Origin: Bacillota bacterium
GTDB lineage: Bacteria > Bacillota > Clostridia > Oscillospirales > Acutalibacteraceae
DNA length: 24,457 nucleotides
Direction of reading: 5' to 3'
NCBI GenBank assembly: GCA_029007015.1
Contig: JAQXHB010000044.1
Span: 1 to 24,457, forward strand
Shown here: piece by piece, positions 1 to 6,802 of the stretch
Layout of the letters: each line of letters starts with the position of its first letter
How positions within the stretch are numbered: position 1 is the stretch's first letter
Made by a program: the position numbers and the translations under genes
Notes under the pieces: generated by a model
What the model was told of the DNA's origin: nothing
Seen by the model: the letters and a program-made list of their open reading frames with translations, nothing else
The model's database searches: none

Positions 1-283
1 ATTTGTTTGTGTTGTTGGCGTAGACATACTCGCTGCCCGACTCCAAAGTGACGGCCACCGTAACATTTTTATCCCCGGTAATACTGCTGACAATGCCGAA
101 TATTTTTTCCTCCAGTATTTCCGAATACTCATCAGAGGTCTGCACATTATCGGCGGAGGTGCTCTTGCCGGTACCGCCGTCAAACACCGTTGACAAAAAG
201 ATGAGAGCGATACCTAAAATGCCTATTATGAATATCCACCGTCCGGCTTTATCCGATTTTATCAGTTCATTTAGTTTTAACAC
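1..283 (-). CDS. spoIIIAG: SpoIIIAG, stage III sporulation protein AG (partial, C-terminus off the left edge)
   Basis: Only the first 94 codons are in the window. The start is GTG at 281-283, with GGAGGA ending 5 nt upstream (291-295) inside the last codons of spoIIIAF, which stops 2 nt before. The visible protein has a short basic N-terminus (LKLNELIKSDKAGRW), one membrane segment at about residues 17-33 (IFIIGILGIALIFLS), then a polar extracytoplasmic stretch with EYSEILEEKIFGIVSSITG and KNVTVAVTLESG. In the family, SpoIIIAG is a single-pass mother-cell protein whose outer domain forms a large ring in the SpoIIIA-SpoIIQ channel between mother cell and forespore. Position directly after spoIIIAF fits the canonical AA-AH order. 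spoIIIAH is expected next, off the window. Confidence 0.9.
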   Translation of the reverse strand, partial: MLKLNELIKSDKAGRWIFIIGILGIALIFLSTVFDGGTGKSTSADNVQTSDEYSEILEEKIFGIVSSITGDKNVTVAVTLESGSEYVYANNTNK

Positions 284-285
284 GC

Positions 286-759
286 CTATTCCTCCATGAT
301 ATACACATCGGCATACAGTCCCAGTCTGCTGTCAATCAAATCCTTTATCTGCCACTGCTCGTCGGCGCAACTTTTCGGCACTCCGACATCCACCTGTGAA
401 ACTGATATGCCGCCGTTGTCCGAAATATTCATCTGCACTTTTATTTCGCACTCATCAATTTCAAATTGCCTGAGCACCTCCTCCACCTGCTCTGCTATGG
501 CTGAGCGCGTGTTCTCGATGACCATTTCCCGCACCGCCTGCGACAAATCATCGGTGTACCCGTCAACCTCCTGCGAGCAGTCGGGCAGTTTTATGTCGCA
601 AAATGCGCTTGTCGCCGACACGACCGCCAGCAGTACCATCAGCGACACGCACAGCCTGACCGCGCGCCTATATGAACCGGACGGCGAAAGCATTCCTAAT
701 GCGCCGCTGATACAGCACACGGCGCAAACGGCTAGCAACGCCCCTTTAACAGCGCTCAT
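286..759 (-). CDS. spoIIIAF: SpoIIIAF, stage III sporulation protein AF
   Basis: A 157-residue protein with two N-terminal hydrophobic segments (about residues 4-24 and 33-52) followed by a soluble domain (about 55-157), the SpoIIIAF architecture. The ring-building-type domain includes AIAEQVEEVLRQFEIDECEIKVQM and ends LYADVYIMEE. It is shorter than the Bacillus protein (about 200 residues). The ATG at 757-759 overlaps the spoIIIAE stop by four bases (ATGA), so the two are probably translationally coupled. It is a membrane component of the SpoIIIA channel complex needed for late sigma-G activity in the forespore. Assignment rests on operon position plus topology; primary sequence in this family is poorly conserved. 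Confidence 0.88.
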   Translation of the reverse strand: MSAVKGALLAVCAVCCISGALGMLSPSGSYRRAVRLCVSLMVLLAVVSATSAFCDIKLPDCSQEVDGYTDDLSQAVREMVIENTRSAIAEQVEEVLRQFEIDECEIKVQMNISDNGGISVSQVDVGVPKSCADEQWQIKDLIDSRLGLYADVYIMEE

Positions 760-1883
760 GAAACGACCCTCGCCGACTGCGAGACAATGGCCACCGACAC
801 AATGAACATTATTGCACAGCAGAGCAGTACTGCTGTCACGATGGCCAGTGCCGCACTTACCGAGCGCATCATGCCGGCCTCTCGTCCAAGGTCAAACACA
901 TCACAGCAGCCGGCCGTAAGTTCGAGGGCAATGCGCCACAAAATCAGTTCGATTAGCGGCGGCAAAACTATTACCGCAAGTGCGGCGACGGCATATGTGC
1001 CGATGCCGGTTTTGAGCAGCGACAGACATCCCTGAACAGTTGCGAGCGACTCGCTGACGGCCGACCCAATAACCGGCACGAATGAGCCGGCAACAAATTT
1101 GGCTGTTCGCAAGCCGACGCTGTCACTTGCGCCGGAAATGGATGTTTGCAATCCCAAAACGCCGATAAAAACGGTCATTACAGCGCCGAGCAGCCAGTTG
1201 AGCGTCCGTTTGGCCGCGCTGACAAATCCGTTTAAATTGACCTCCCCCACGCCGCCCACCGATGAACAGCAAAGCAGTACCTTGCACAGCGGTATGAGAA
1301 GTCGGTCGGCCAGTTGAACGGTCATCTCGGCGGCACCGAATGTCAGCGAAGAAAATCCTCCGGCCGCCGCCGTGTAGCCGCTCGCGGCTATGACCGCCGC
1401 ATAGACGGGCACAAATGCCAGCATGAACACACCGCACGATTTGACCGCTTCAGCCGATGCCTCCACCGTCTTGCACAGCGGGACAGTGCATATCATGCAC
1501 AGACAGATGGCCGTCACAAAGTTGATGGGCGCCGCCGACCTGCCGTGCTGAAAATCAGCGGCCGAGACAGCGGCACTTATCGCTATGACGGCGAGCATGG
1601 AAGCGGCGGCCGCAAGCGGAGCATTTATCCGCTCGGTCAAAGCGTTGATGAGAGCCGAAAATATCCCGTCGGTGTCAAACCCGCCGTCGGTTGTATCATA
1701 TGTTATATCAAATTTATCCAGTATTTCAACCGTGCCGTCGGGCAGTGCATCGTTAAGTCGGTCGGCACCCGACGCCTCTAACTGCTCGCTGTAGATTTCA
1801 TCGGCATCAGCGGCCGCATACACGGGTACTCCTATCGCCGTAAAGACAATCAGCGTCACGGCAAAGAGCAGTATCTTTTTCAA
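756..1883 (-). CDS. spoIIIAE: SpoIIIAE, stage III sporulation protein AE
   Basis: A 375-residue polytopic membrane protein. The N-terminus is a signal peptide-like segment (KKILLFAVTLIVFTAIGVPVYA, cleavage plausible after residue 23), followed by an acidic extracellular stretch and then at least six hydrophobic segments from about residue 85 to the end. Motifs such as GVLGLQTSISGASDSVGLRTAKF and GSFVPVIGSAVSESL are typical of the family. The start is TTG at 1881-1883, 3 nt after the spoIIIAD stop, with GGTGGTG upstream as ribosome binding site; no better ATG exists. SpoIIIAE is the large permease-like membrane subunit of the mother-cell channel. The C-terminus overlaps the spoIIIAF start. Confidence 0.92.
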   Translation of the reverse strand: MKKILLFAVTLIVFTAIGVPVYAAADADEIYSEQLEASGADRLNDALPDGTVEILDKFDITYDTTDGGFDTDGIFSALINALTERINAPLAAAASMLAVIAISAAVSAADFQHGRSAAPINFVTAICLCMICTVPLCKTVEASAEAVKSCGVFMLAFVPVYAAVIAASGYTAAAGGFSSLTFGAAEMTVQLADRLLIPLCKVLLCCSSVGGVGEVNLNGFVSAAKRTLNWLLGAVMTVFIGVLGLQTSISGASDSVGLRTAKFVAGSFVPVIGSAVSESLATVQGCLSLLKTGIGTYAVAALAVIVLPPLIELILWRIALELTAGCCDVFDLGREAGMMRSVSAALAIVTAVLLCCAIMFIVSVAIVSQSARVVS

Positions 1884-1886
1884 TAG

Positions 1887-2273
1887 TTACACCACCAGTT
1901 GCTTTACAATATCCATTATTGCCGATATCAGCGGAATACATATTATAAGCACCGCAAGACGCGACGCCAATTCCACCTTGCCAGCCAGCGAGGTTTGTCC
2001 TGCATCGCGGCAGACATCTCCTGCAAACTGGCCGATATAGCATATGCCCAGCGATTTGAGCGGCACGCTTATATACTGTGCGCTGTCACCGAGCGAATCA
2101 GCAAGCGCACGCACCTCCTCGACCGCGGGCACAGCATATCCGAGCAGCAGATACATCACCGCGACTCCGGCCGCAATTCCGGCGGTGACGGCAAATTCGG
2201 GCCGGTACTGGCGCAATAGCACACACAGCACGGCCGCCGCTATGCAAAGCGCCGCAATGCCATAAAAATTCAC
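1887..2273 (-). CDS. spoIIIAD: SpoIIIAD, stage III sporulation protein AD
   Basis: A 128-residue integral membrane protein with several hydrophobic segments (about residues 4-20, 28-50 and 105-125) and the central soluble stretch AQYISVPLKSLGICYIGQFAGDVCRDAGQ, characteristic of SpoIIIAD/AC proteins. The start is GTG at 2271-2273, overlapping the TGA stop of spoIIIAC (GTGA), so translation is probably coupled. SpoIIIAC and SpoIIIAD are related small membrane proteins proposed to form part of the export channel base. The length matches the usual 127-133 residues. Confidence 0.92.
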   Translation of the reverse strand: MNFYGIAALCIAAAVLCVLLRQYRPEFAVTAGIAAGVAVMYLLLGYAVPAVEEVRALADSLGDSAQYISVPLKSLGICYIGQFAGDVCRDAGQTSLAGKVELASRLAVLIICIPLISAIMDIVKQLVV

Positions 2274-2464
2274 AGATTAAACAACTCCTTGATAGTATCA
2301 AACAGGGTGCTTATCTCACCGACGAGCATCATCAGCACCACAACCAGTCCGGCTATAGTGGTCATCATGGCTTGCTCCTCGCGGCCGGTGCGTATAAGCA
2401 GTTGGTTAAGCACAGCCACAATTATCCCTATAGCGGCTATTTTAAAAATGAAATCCACATCCAT
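2270..2464 (-). CDS. spoIIIAC: SpoIIIAC, stage III sporulation protein AC
   Basis: A 64-residue protein, MDVDFIFKIAAIGIIVAVLN followed by an RTGREEQAMMTTIAGLVVVL segment, giving two membrane helices flanking a short charged loop. This is the standard SpoIIIAC layout and length (about 64-68). The frame is open further upstream, but the ATG at 2462-2464 is chosen because the GCGAGG ribosome binding site lies just before it, the family starts here, and the longer reading would overlap spoIIIAB. The gene begins 14 nt after the spoIIIAB stop and its own stop overlaps the spoIIIAD start. Confidence 0.93.
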   Translation of the reverse strand: MDVDFIFKIAAIGIIVAVLNQLLIRTGREEQAMMTTIAGLVVVLMMLVGEISTLFDTIKELFNL

Positions 2465-2478
2465 ATGTATACCTCGCC

Positions 2479-2922
2479 TTATATCAGCATTATTGCCAGT
2501 GCAAGTCCGACTGTTGAACACAGCGCAAATGCAATCTTTGCTCTGCCGCCGCAGTCATCGCGCATTCTGTCAACACATCGCTTTATCCCGTCAATATATC
2601 TGTCGCAGTCGCAAAGTTGCTCCTCAAGTTGATATCCGCCGAGCCGTAAGGACATCTCAGCCGCCAGACTTCTGCATTCTGCGAGCAATTTGCTTTTGGC
2701 GTTTGCAAAAACAGCCGAGCCGATTTCACCGTACTTCTGCTCGGTCTGCGACATAATTTCTGCGGCCGGAGCCTGAGTGTACTTAACCAGATATCGAATG
2801 TGCTTGCATATGGCGAGCAGTCGCTCGGCCTCGCGCAGTTCAGCGCGCACTTTTGCGGCATAATATACGCCTGCGGCCAGACCGCACAAGGCTATCAGCC
2901 CAATTCCAAACAGTCGCATCAC
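2479..2922 (-). CDS. spoIIIAB: SpoIIIAB, stage III sporulation protein AB
   Basis: A 147-residue protein with an N-terminal membrane anchor (RLFGIGLIALCGLAAGVYYA), a soluble helical middle (about residues 27-125; ELREAERLLAICKHIRYLVKY) and a C-terminal hydrophobic helix (AKIAFALCSTVGLALAIMLI). The fold resembles type II secretion F-like components, as in other SpoIIIAB proteins (usually about 170 residues, so this is slightly short). The first two codons are GTG ATG. GTG at 2920-2922 overlaps the spoIIIAA TGA; ATG at 2917-2919 is an equally possible start. It sits between the ATPase SpoIIIAA and the membrane subunits, the conserved order. Confidence 0.9.
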   Translation of the reverse strand: MMRLFGIGLIALCGLAAGVYYAAKVRAELREAERLLAICKHIRYLVKYTQAPAAEIMSQTEQKYGEIGSAVFANAKSKLLAECRSLAAEMSLRLGGYQLEEQLCDCDRYIDGIKRCVDRMRDDCGGRAKIAFALCSTVGLALAIMLI

Positions 2923-3779
2923 ACTGCCCTGCCGATTATACGGCCGCTCTCAATCACCGTTCCCGGTCTGTCTCTGTCCAGCACAAAGATACGCTCGCAC
3001 AGCCGTTCATCGACACCCAGTTTTTGCAGTCTGGCGCGCGCCGCAGAGCAACTGTCTGCATGAACGGTCGTGATGATTGCGGCACCGCACTGCAAACTGC
3101 GATTGACCGCCTCACCGTCGGCGGCGGTACCAATCTCGTCAAAGACGATTACCTGCGGCGACATTGAGCGCAGTAACATGGTTATGCCCTCAGCCTTTTG
3201 ACAGCCGCTCATAATGTCGCATCCACGCCCCAGGTCAAAGGCACCGCCGCCGGCAATTTCGCCCCGTTCATCGACTATGCCGACCGAGTAGCCGGCCAGT
3301 GACAACTGGCGGCAAATGTCCCTGAGCACTGTCGTTTTGCCGCTGCATGGGCTGCCCGCAATTACTGCGTTATCGGCATATCGCCCCATCGACAGCATAA
3401 TCATATCGGCACAGCCGATGACCTGATGAGCCACGCGAATGTTGACCGATTTCACCCGTATCATGCCATTTTGTCCCATTTCGCCGCTCACGCCGGCGCG
3501 GTGACCGCCCCTCAGCGAGATGTATCCGGCCGACATTTCACGCGAATGGGTATATACCGACCGCTCGCACAGACGGTATATGACTCGGCTCAGTTCATCG
3601 TCGCTAACCTCTCGCGCGCAGGCCACCGGCACAGTGCGCGAATTTACCGTCAGCATAATAGGTTTGCCCACGCGCAGACGCACTTCACTGATGATATCCT
3701 CCGACCCTCTCACGGCGGCCTGCAATGCACTAAGCATCCAGCCGTCAAAGTATATGAATATGTTATCAAAATCTGCCAT
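2919..3779 (-). CDS. spoIIIAA: SpoIIIAA, secretion-type ATPase of the SpoIIIA channel
   Basis: A 286-residue soluble ATPase. Walker A is GSPCSGKTT at residues 142-150 and Walker B is VIVFDEIG at about 210-217. The intervening VDERGEIAGG and the RVAHQVIG segment are family hallmarks. SpoIIIAA resembles the GspE/VirB11 secretion ATPases and powers the mother-cell side of the channel. The start is ATG at 3777-3779, preceded by GTG and by a G-rich ribosome binding site (GGGGGG about 7 nt upstream). The frame stays open about 34 codons further upstream, but that extension (LFVFATYLVQYCW...) has no family resemblance and would reach into the divergent promoter. As first gene it heads the operon, expected to be sigma-E-dependent in the mother cell; I could not find a convincing sigma-E promoter. 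Confidence 0.93.
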   Translation of the reverse strand: MADFDNIFIYFDGWMLSALQAAVRGSEDIISEVRLRVGKPIMLTVNSRTVPVACAREVSDDELSRVIYRLCERSVYTHSREMSAGYISLRGGHRAGVSGEMGQNGMIRVKSVNIRVAHQVIGCADMIMLSMGRYADNAVIAGSPCSGKTTVLRDICRQLSLAGYSVGIVDERGEIAGGGAFDLGRGCDIMSGCQKAEGITMLLRSMSPQVIVFDEIGTAADGEAVNRSLQCGAAIITTVHADSCSAARARLQKLGVDERLCERIFVLDRDRPGTVIESGRIIGRAV

Positions 3780-3862
3780 CACTTGTCCCCCCAACACCAG
3801 ATATATGCTCCATGGACACGCCATAGAACACTCGTCGCGCCAACAATATTGCACTAAATATG

Positions 3863-3891
3863 TTGCAAAAACAAAAAGCAACTGTTATAAT
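3863..3891 (+). promoter_or_regulatory. Sigma-A promoter for the DivIVA-like gene
   Basis: TTGCAA (3863-3868), a 17-bp spacer and TATAAT (3886-3891). The expected transcript starts near 3898, leaving a short leader to the GAGGTGG ribosome binding site at 3911-3917. It lies in the divergent gap with spoIIIAA. Confidence 0.8.
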
Positions 3892-3922
3892 GTAAAAAAA
3901 TACACTTATTGAGGTGGATACC

Positions 3923-4519
3923 ATGGCTAACGGCAACTTCAAAAAATCGCTTTTCGGTTTCAGCAGCCGCTCTGTGCTTGAGTATATCGAGCAGATGCAA
4001 AATGAGTTTGTGCAAACACAGCAGGAACTTAACGAGCGCATAAATGAATTGCAAAATAAAATCGGCGCCGCCGAGCAGTTGGCCTCCATCAAAACCAGCG
4101 AGAATGAAACCCTCTCGGCCGAGATAAATATACTGCGCGGCAAACTGGCCGACCGCGACAGCGAGGTTGAGCATCTGCGCCGCGAATGTGAAAAGAGCGA
4201 TGACATACGCAACCGCGTCGGAGACATATTTATTGAAGCCAGAGAAAATGCAAATGCCATAATCGACTCAGCCCGCACCAATGCCAGCCGCCTTGAATCA
4301 ACCGCGTCTCACTGCGCGCAGACGGCTGTCAACAACATTGACCGTACATACGACGAGTTAAACGCCCTGCGCGATAATATGAGAAAGACTTTTGATGACT
4401 TTTGCCGCCGGCTGACCGAGATGAGCGATACGCTTGACAACGCGCGAAGCGAGATAAACAAAACGGCCCCTGACCGACAAATTATTAAGTCGGTTAATGT
4501 AATTAAGAAAATCGACTAA
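3923..4519 (+). CDS. DivIVA-like coiled-coil protein
   Basis: A 198-residue protein that is nearly all predicted coiled coil. The N-terminus (NFKKSLFGFSSRSVLEYIEQ) matches the DivIVA/GpsB pattern in which a short phenylalanine/glycine-containing turn precedes a long heptad region. A second coil carries IFIEARENANAIIDSARTNA, the Ala/Glu-rich repeat common in DivIVA-family C-terminal halves. The ATG at 3923 is used because GAGGTGG lies 5 nt upstream; a GTG at 3914 would overlap that site. Family members bind curved membrane at poles and septa and recruit division, chromosome-segregation or sporulation proteins. The gene has its own vegetative-type promoter and is transcribed away from spoIIIA. 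The exact role is unknown; it is not clearly the main DivIVA. Confidence 0.75.
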   Translation: MANGNFKKSLFGFSSRSVLEYIEQMQNEFVQTQQELNERINELQNKIGAAEQLASIKTSENETLSAEINILRGKLADRDSEVEHLRRECEKSDDIRNRVGDIFIEARENANAIIDSARTNASRLESTASHCAQTAVNNIDRTYDELNALRDNMRKTFDDFCRRLTEMSDTLDNARSEINKTAPDRQIIKSVNVIKKID

Positions 4520-4543
4520 ATATGTCGAAAAATATTAAAAATT

Positions 4544-4556
4544 GTGAATTATTCAC
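4544..4556. repeat. 13-bp dyad upstream of the pyr promoter
   Basis: A perfect palindrome GTGAAT-T-ATTCAC directly abuts the -35 box of the pyr promoter. It could be an operator half-site pair or a weak hairpin after the DivIVA-like gene. There is no T-tract, so terminator function is doubtful. Confidence 0.5.
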
Positions 4557-4585
4557 TTTACAAATACAAAATATTGTGATATTAT
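4557..4585 (+). promoter_or_regulatory. Promoter of the pyrR-uraA operon
   Basis: TTTACA (4557-4562), a 17-bp spacer and TATTAT (4580-4585) with an extended TG at 4577-4578. The transcript is expected to start near 4592, just before the PyrR-responsive leader. Confidence 0.8.
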
Positions 4586-4607
4586 ATCTAACGGTAAACC
4601 TTTAATG

Positions 4608-4697
4608 ACAGTACAGAGATGCTGATAAGGTGTATTTCGGATATGCGCTTATTGACTTGTTGCGTCCTGCTGTACTGTGTACGGCGGGACTTTTTTT
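4608..4697 (+). promoter_or_regulatory. PyrR-responsive attenuator leader (binding loop, antiterminator, terminator)
   Basis: Three mutually exclusive RNA structures are visible. First, 4611-4632 contains GTACAGAGATGCTGATAAGG, close to the PyrR-binding consensus (CAGAGAGGCU...), and folds with 4641-4654 into a hairpin. Second, ACAGTACAG at 4608-4616 is perfectly complementary to CTGTACTGT at 4670-4678, forming an antiterminator. Third, 4664-4675 pairs with 4679-4690 (12 bp with G-U pairs, UGU loop) followed by seven T, an intrinsic terminator. In Bacillus, UMP-bound PyrR stabilises the binding loop, freeing the terminator; the same logic fits here. Confidence 0.87.
4664..4697 (+). terminator. 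pyr attenuator terminator hairpin
   Basis: The stem 4664-4675/4679-4690 is 12 bp with a 3-nt loop, followed by T7 at 4691-4697, immediately upstream of pyrR. It competes with the antiterminator pairing 4608-4616/4670-4678. Confidence 0.9.
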
Positions 4698-4718
4698 GTG
4701 ATGGGAGTTGTGCTTGTT

Positions 4719-5258
4719 ATGTCATGCGGAAAGGTCATTCTTGATACCGGTGCAGTTGAGCGCGCCCTCGTCCGTCTATCGCACGAAATCATCGAGCGCA
4801 ATGCCGATTGCGAGTCAATATGTATCATCGGCATACGGCGCCGCGGCGTTCCGCTGGCGCGGCGCATTGCCGACAACATCATGCGTTTCAGCAATATCAG
4901 GGTTACACTCGGTGAGTTGGACATCTCACTCTACCGCGACGATTTGACCGACATTGGCAACCAGCCTCGCCTCAACAGCGCATCAATCGACTTTGACATA
5001 ACGGGCAAAAATGTTATCATCGTCGACGATGTGCTTTACACCGGCCGCACAGTGCGCGCCGCACTCGACGCCGTCATGGATTTAGGCCGTCCGGCGTGTA
5101 TTCAACTGGCCGTTCTCATCGACCGCGGACACCGCGAGTTGCCTATTCGCGGCGATTATGTCGGCAAAAATGTTCCCACTTCCCGCAGTGAAATGATAAT
5201 GGTCAAGGTGCCGGAATTTGACGGCGAAACAGCAGTTGAACTGGTTAATCTCGGCTGA
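4719..5258 (+). CDS. pyrR: PyrR, pyrimidine operon attenuation protein / uracil phosphoribosyltransferase
   Basis: A 179-residue protein aligning end to end from memory with Bacillus PyrR (about 181 residues): GKVILDTGAVERALVRLSHE, then LGELDISLYRDDLTDIG, the PRPP-binding loop VIIVDDVLYTGRTVRAALDA (residues 99-118) and LAVLIDRGHRELPIRGDYVG with KNVPTSRSE near the end. It binds pyr mRNA leaders in a UMP/UTP-dependent way and has some uracil phosphoribosyltransferase activity. The ATG at 4719 is chosen by homology; GGGAG at 4703-4707 is the nearest ribosome binding site but is 11 nt away. The frame is open upstream into the terminator, so ATG 4701 is an alternative giving six more residues. It controls its own operon through the adjacent leader. 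Confidence 0.95.
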   Translation: MSCGKVILDTGAVERALVRLSHEIIERNADCESICIIGIRRRGVPLARRIADNIMRFSNIRVTLGELDISLYRDDLTDIGNQPRLNSASIDFDITGKNVIIVDDVLYTGRTVRAALDAVMDLGRPACIQLAVLIDRGHRELPIRGDYVGKNVPTSRSEMIMVKVPEFDGETAVELVNLG

Positions 5259-5293
5259 AAGCCGGTTTAATAAATATTTAGGAGGACGAAAAA

Positions 5294-6670
5294 ATGAAAC
5301 TGATTTATGACATCAAAGACAGACCGAAATTCGGTCAAATGATCGTTTTCGCCATCCAGCAGTTGCTGGCCATCATGGCCGCTACACTGGTGGTACCGGT
5401 CATCACCGAACACGGCATGAGTTCTGCCGCCGCGCTGTTTGGCGCAGGTGTGGGCACACTTGTGTATGTTCTCTTCACCGCAAAGAAAAGCCCTGTATTC
5501 CTCGGCTCGTCATTTGCATTTCTCGGCTCTATGGCGGCGGCATTTGCAGGCGGCGTTTCCATGCAGCTTGGATATGTCGGACTTATCCTCGGTGCTGTAT
5601 TCGCCGGCCTCATCTATGTACTTATCGCCATCATCGTCAAATTCGCCGGAGTTAATTGGATTAACAAACTGATGCCGGCAGTTGTTATCGGCCCGACCGT
5701 TGCCATCATCGGTTTGTCGCTGGCCGGCAACGCAATCTCCGACCTGCAGAACGGCGGCGTTAAGACTGCCGACGGCACTTCGGTTGCAAATGTGCTCATC
5801 TGCGTACTTATCGGTCTGATTACCCTGCTGGTCACCATGCTGTGCTCAACCTACGGCAAAAAGACCCTCAGACTTATCCCCTTCATCATCGGTATCCTCG
5901 CCGGATACGCCGTTGCAAGCATCTTCACTGTTATCGGCAACGCCTACGGCATCGACGCTTTGAAGGTGGTTGATTACAGTTACTTCACCGCACTGGTTGA
6001 CGGTGGCGTATCGCTCAAGACCTTCTTCGCAGTACCCGATTTCACCTTCTTGACCGCATTCAAGGGCATCGGTGAAATCAATGCAACCTATGTCGGCTCC
6101 ATCGCTGTTGCGTATGTTCCGGTTGCTCTGGTTGTTTTTGCCGAGCACATTGCCGACCACAAGAACATCTCCTCTATCATCAATAAAGACCTTCTCGTTG
6201 AACCCGGCCTGCACAGAACCCTCCTCGGAGACGGCGTCGGTTCAATGGTCGGTGCTTTCTTCGGCGGTTGCCCGAACACCACTTACGGCGAGTCGATTGC
6301 TTGCGTAGCCATCACCGGCAACGCATCTGTTGCCACCATCATTACCGCGGCTTTCGGCGCCATCATCATCAGTTTCCTCAATCCTTTTGTAGCATTCGTT
6401 AATTCCATTCCCGCTTGCGTAATGGGCGGCGTCTGCATGGCTCTGTATGGTTTCATCGCCGTCAGCGGTCTGAAAATGATTCAGAAGGTCGACCTTGAGG
6501 ACAACAAAAATCTGTTCGTCGTGTCTATCATTCTCATATCCGGCATCGGCGGTTTGACCCTGACCTTCGGCCAGTTCAAGTTCACCGAGGTTGCCTGCGC
6601 ACTCATCCTCGGCATCATCGTTAACCTCATCCTCTCAAAAAAGAAAAAGGGCGCTGTTGATCAGCAGTAA
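5294..6670 (+). CDS. uraA: UraA/PyrP, uracil permease (NCS2 family)
   Basis: A 458-residue polytopic membrane protein of the nucleobase-cation symporter-2 family, with about 12-14 hydrophobic segments. Family landmarks are QQLLAIMAATLVVPVI at the N-terminus, FLGSSFAFLGSM, the AEH motif (Glu284, matching the substrate-binding glutamate of UraA), and the signature GGCPNTTYGESIA at about residues 324-336. It is predicted to import uracil with protons across the cytoplasmic membrane. AGGAGG lies just upstream of ATG 5294 and pyrR ends 35 bp before, so the two form a PyrR-attenuated salvage operon. No de novo pyr genes follow; a strong terminator ends the unit at 6724. Confidence 0.94.
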   Translation: MKLIYDIKDRPKFGQMIVFAIQQLLAIMAATLVVPVITEHGMSSAAALFGAGVGTLVYVLFTAKKSPVFLGSSFAFLGSMAAAFAGGVSMQLGYVGLILGAVFAGLIYVLIAIIVKFAGVNWINKLMPAVVIGPTVAIIGLSLAGNAISDLQNGGVKTADGTSVANVLICVLIGLITLLVTMLCSTYGKKTLRLIPFIIGILAGYAVASIFTVIGNAYGIDALKVVDYSYFTALVDGGVSLKTFFAVPDFTFLTAFKGIGEINATYVGSIAVAYVPVALVVFAEHIADHKNISSIINKDLLVEPGLHRTLLGDGVGSMVGAFFGGCPNTTYGESIACVAITGNASVATIITAAFGAIIISFLNPFVAFVNSIPACVMGGVCMALYGFIAVSGLKMIQKVDLEDNKNLFVVSIILISGIGGLTLTFGQFKFTEVACALILGIIVNLILSKKKKGAVDQQ

Positions 6671-6692
6671 TAATGGCAATATAAGTTAAGTT

Positions 6693-6724
6693 AAAGGGCT
6701 GTCAGCAGCATGACAGCCCTTTTC
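6693..6724 (+). terminator. Terminator of pyrR-uraA
   Basis: The arms 6693-6704 and 6711-6722 (AAAGGGCTGTCA/TGACAGCCCTTT) form a perfect 12-bp stem with a GCAGCA loop, continuing into T residues. Confidence 0.9.
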
Positions 6725-6739
6725 AGTTTGCAGAATCTA

Positions 6740-6768
6740 TTGACAAATCGGTCAATTTCAGGTATCCT
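6740..6768 (+). promoter_or_regulatory. Promoter of glnN
   Basis: TTGACA (6740-6745), a 17-bp spacer and TATCCT (6763-6768). The start would be near 6775, giving a leader of about 28 nt with GGAGG at 6789-6793. Confidence 0.7.
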
Positions 6769-6802
6769 TAATTGTGATATTATTTAACGGAGGCTGTGTT
6801 TT

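Noticed and set aside
296..805. A 169-codon plus-strand frame opposite spoIIIAF
   Set aside because: Shadow of the spoIIIA operon; Ser/Thr-rich translation without domain or start signals.
2465..2521. Upstream extension of spoIIIAC by 19 codons
   Set aside because: It would overlap spoIIIAB, lacks a ribosome binding site and is absent from the family.
3780..3862. A sigma-E promoter for spoIIIAA
   Set aside because: On the minus strand CATATATCT resembles a -10, but no matching -35 lies at the right spacing, so it was not listed.
4544..4562. A Rex-type redox operator before the pyr promoter
   Set aside because: Half-sites resemble GTGAA/TTCAC but the centre is 3 nt instead of 4 and the outer bases do not match on the right.
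6755..6783. A second glnN promoter with extended -10 TGATATTAT
   Set aside because: Its start would fall at about 6790, inside the ribosome binding site, and its -35 is poor. The upstream TTGACA/TATCCT pair is better.
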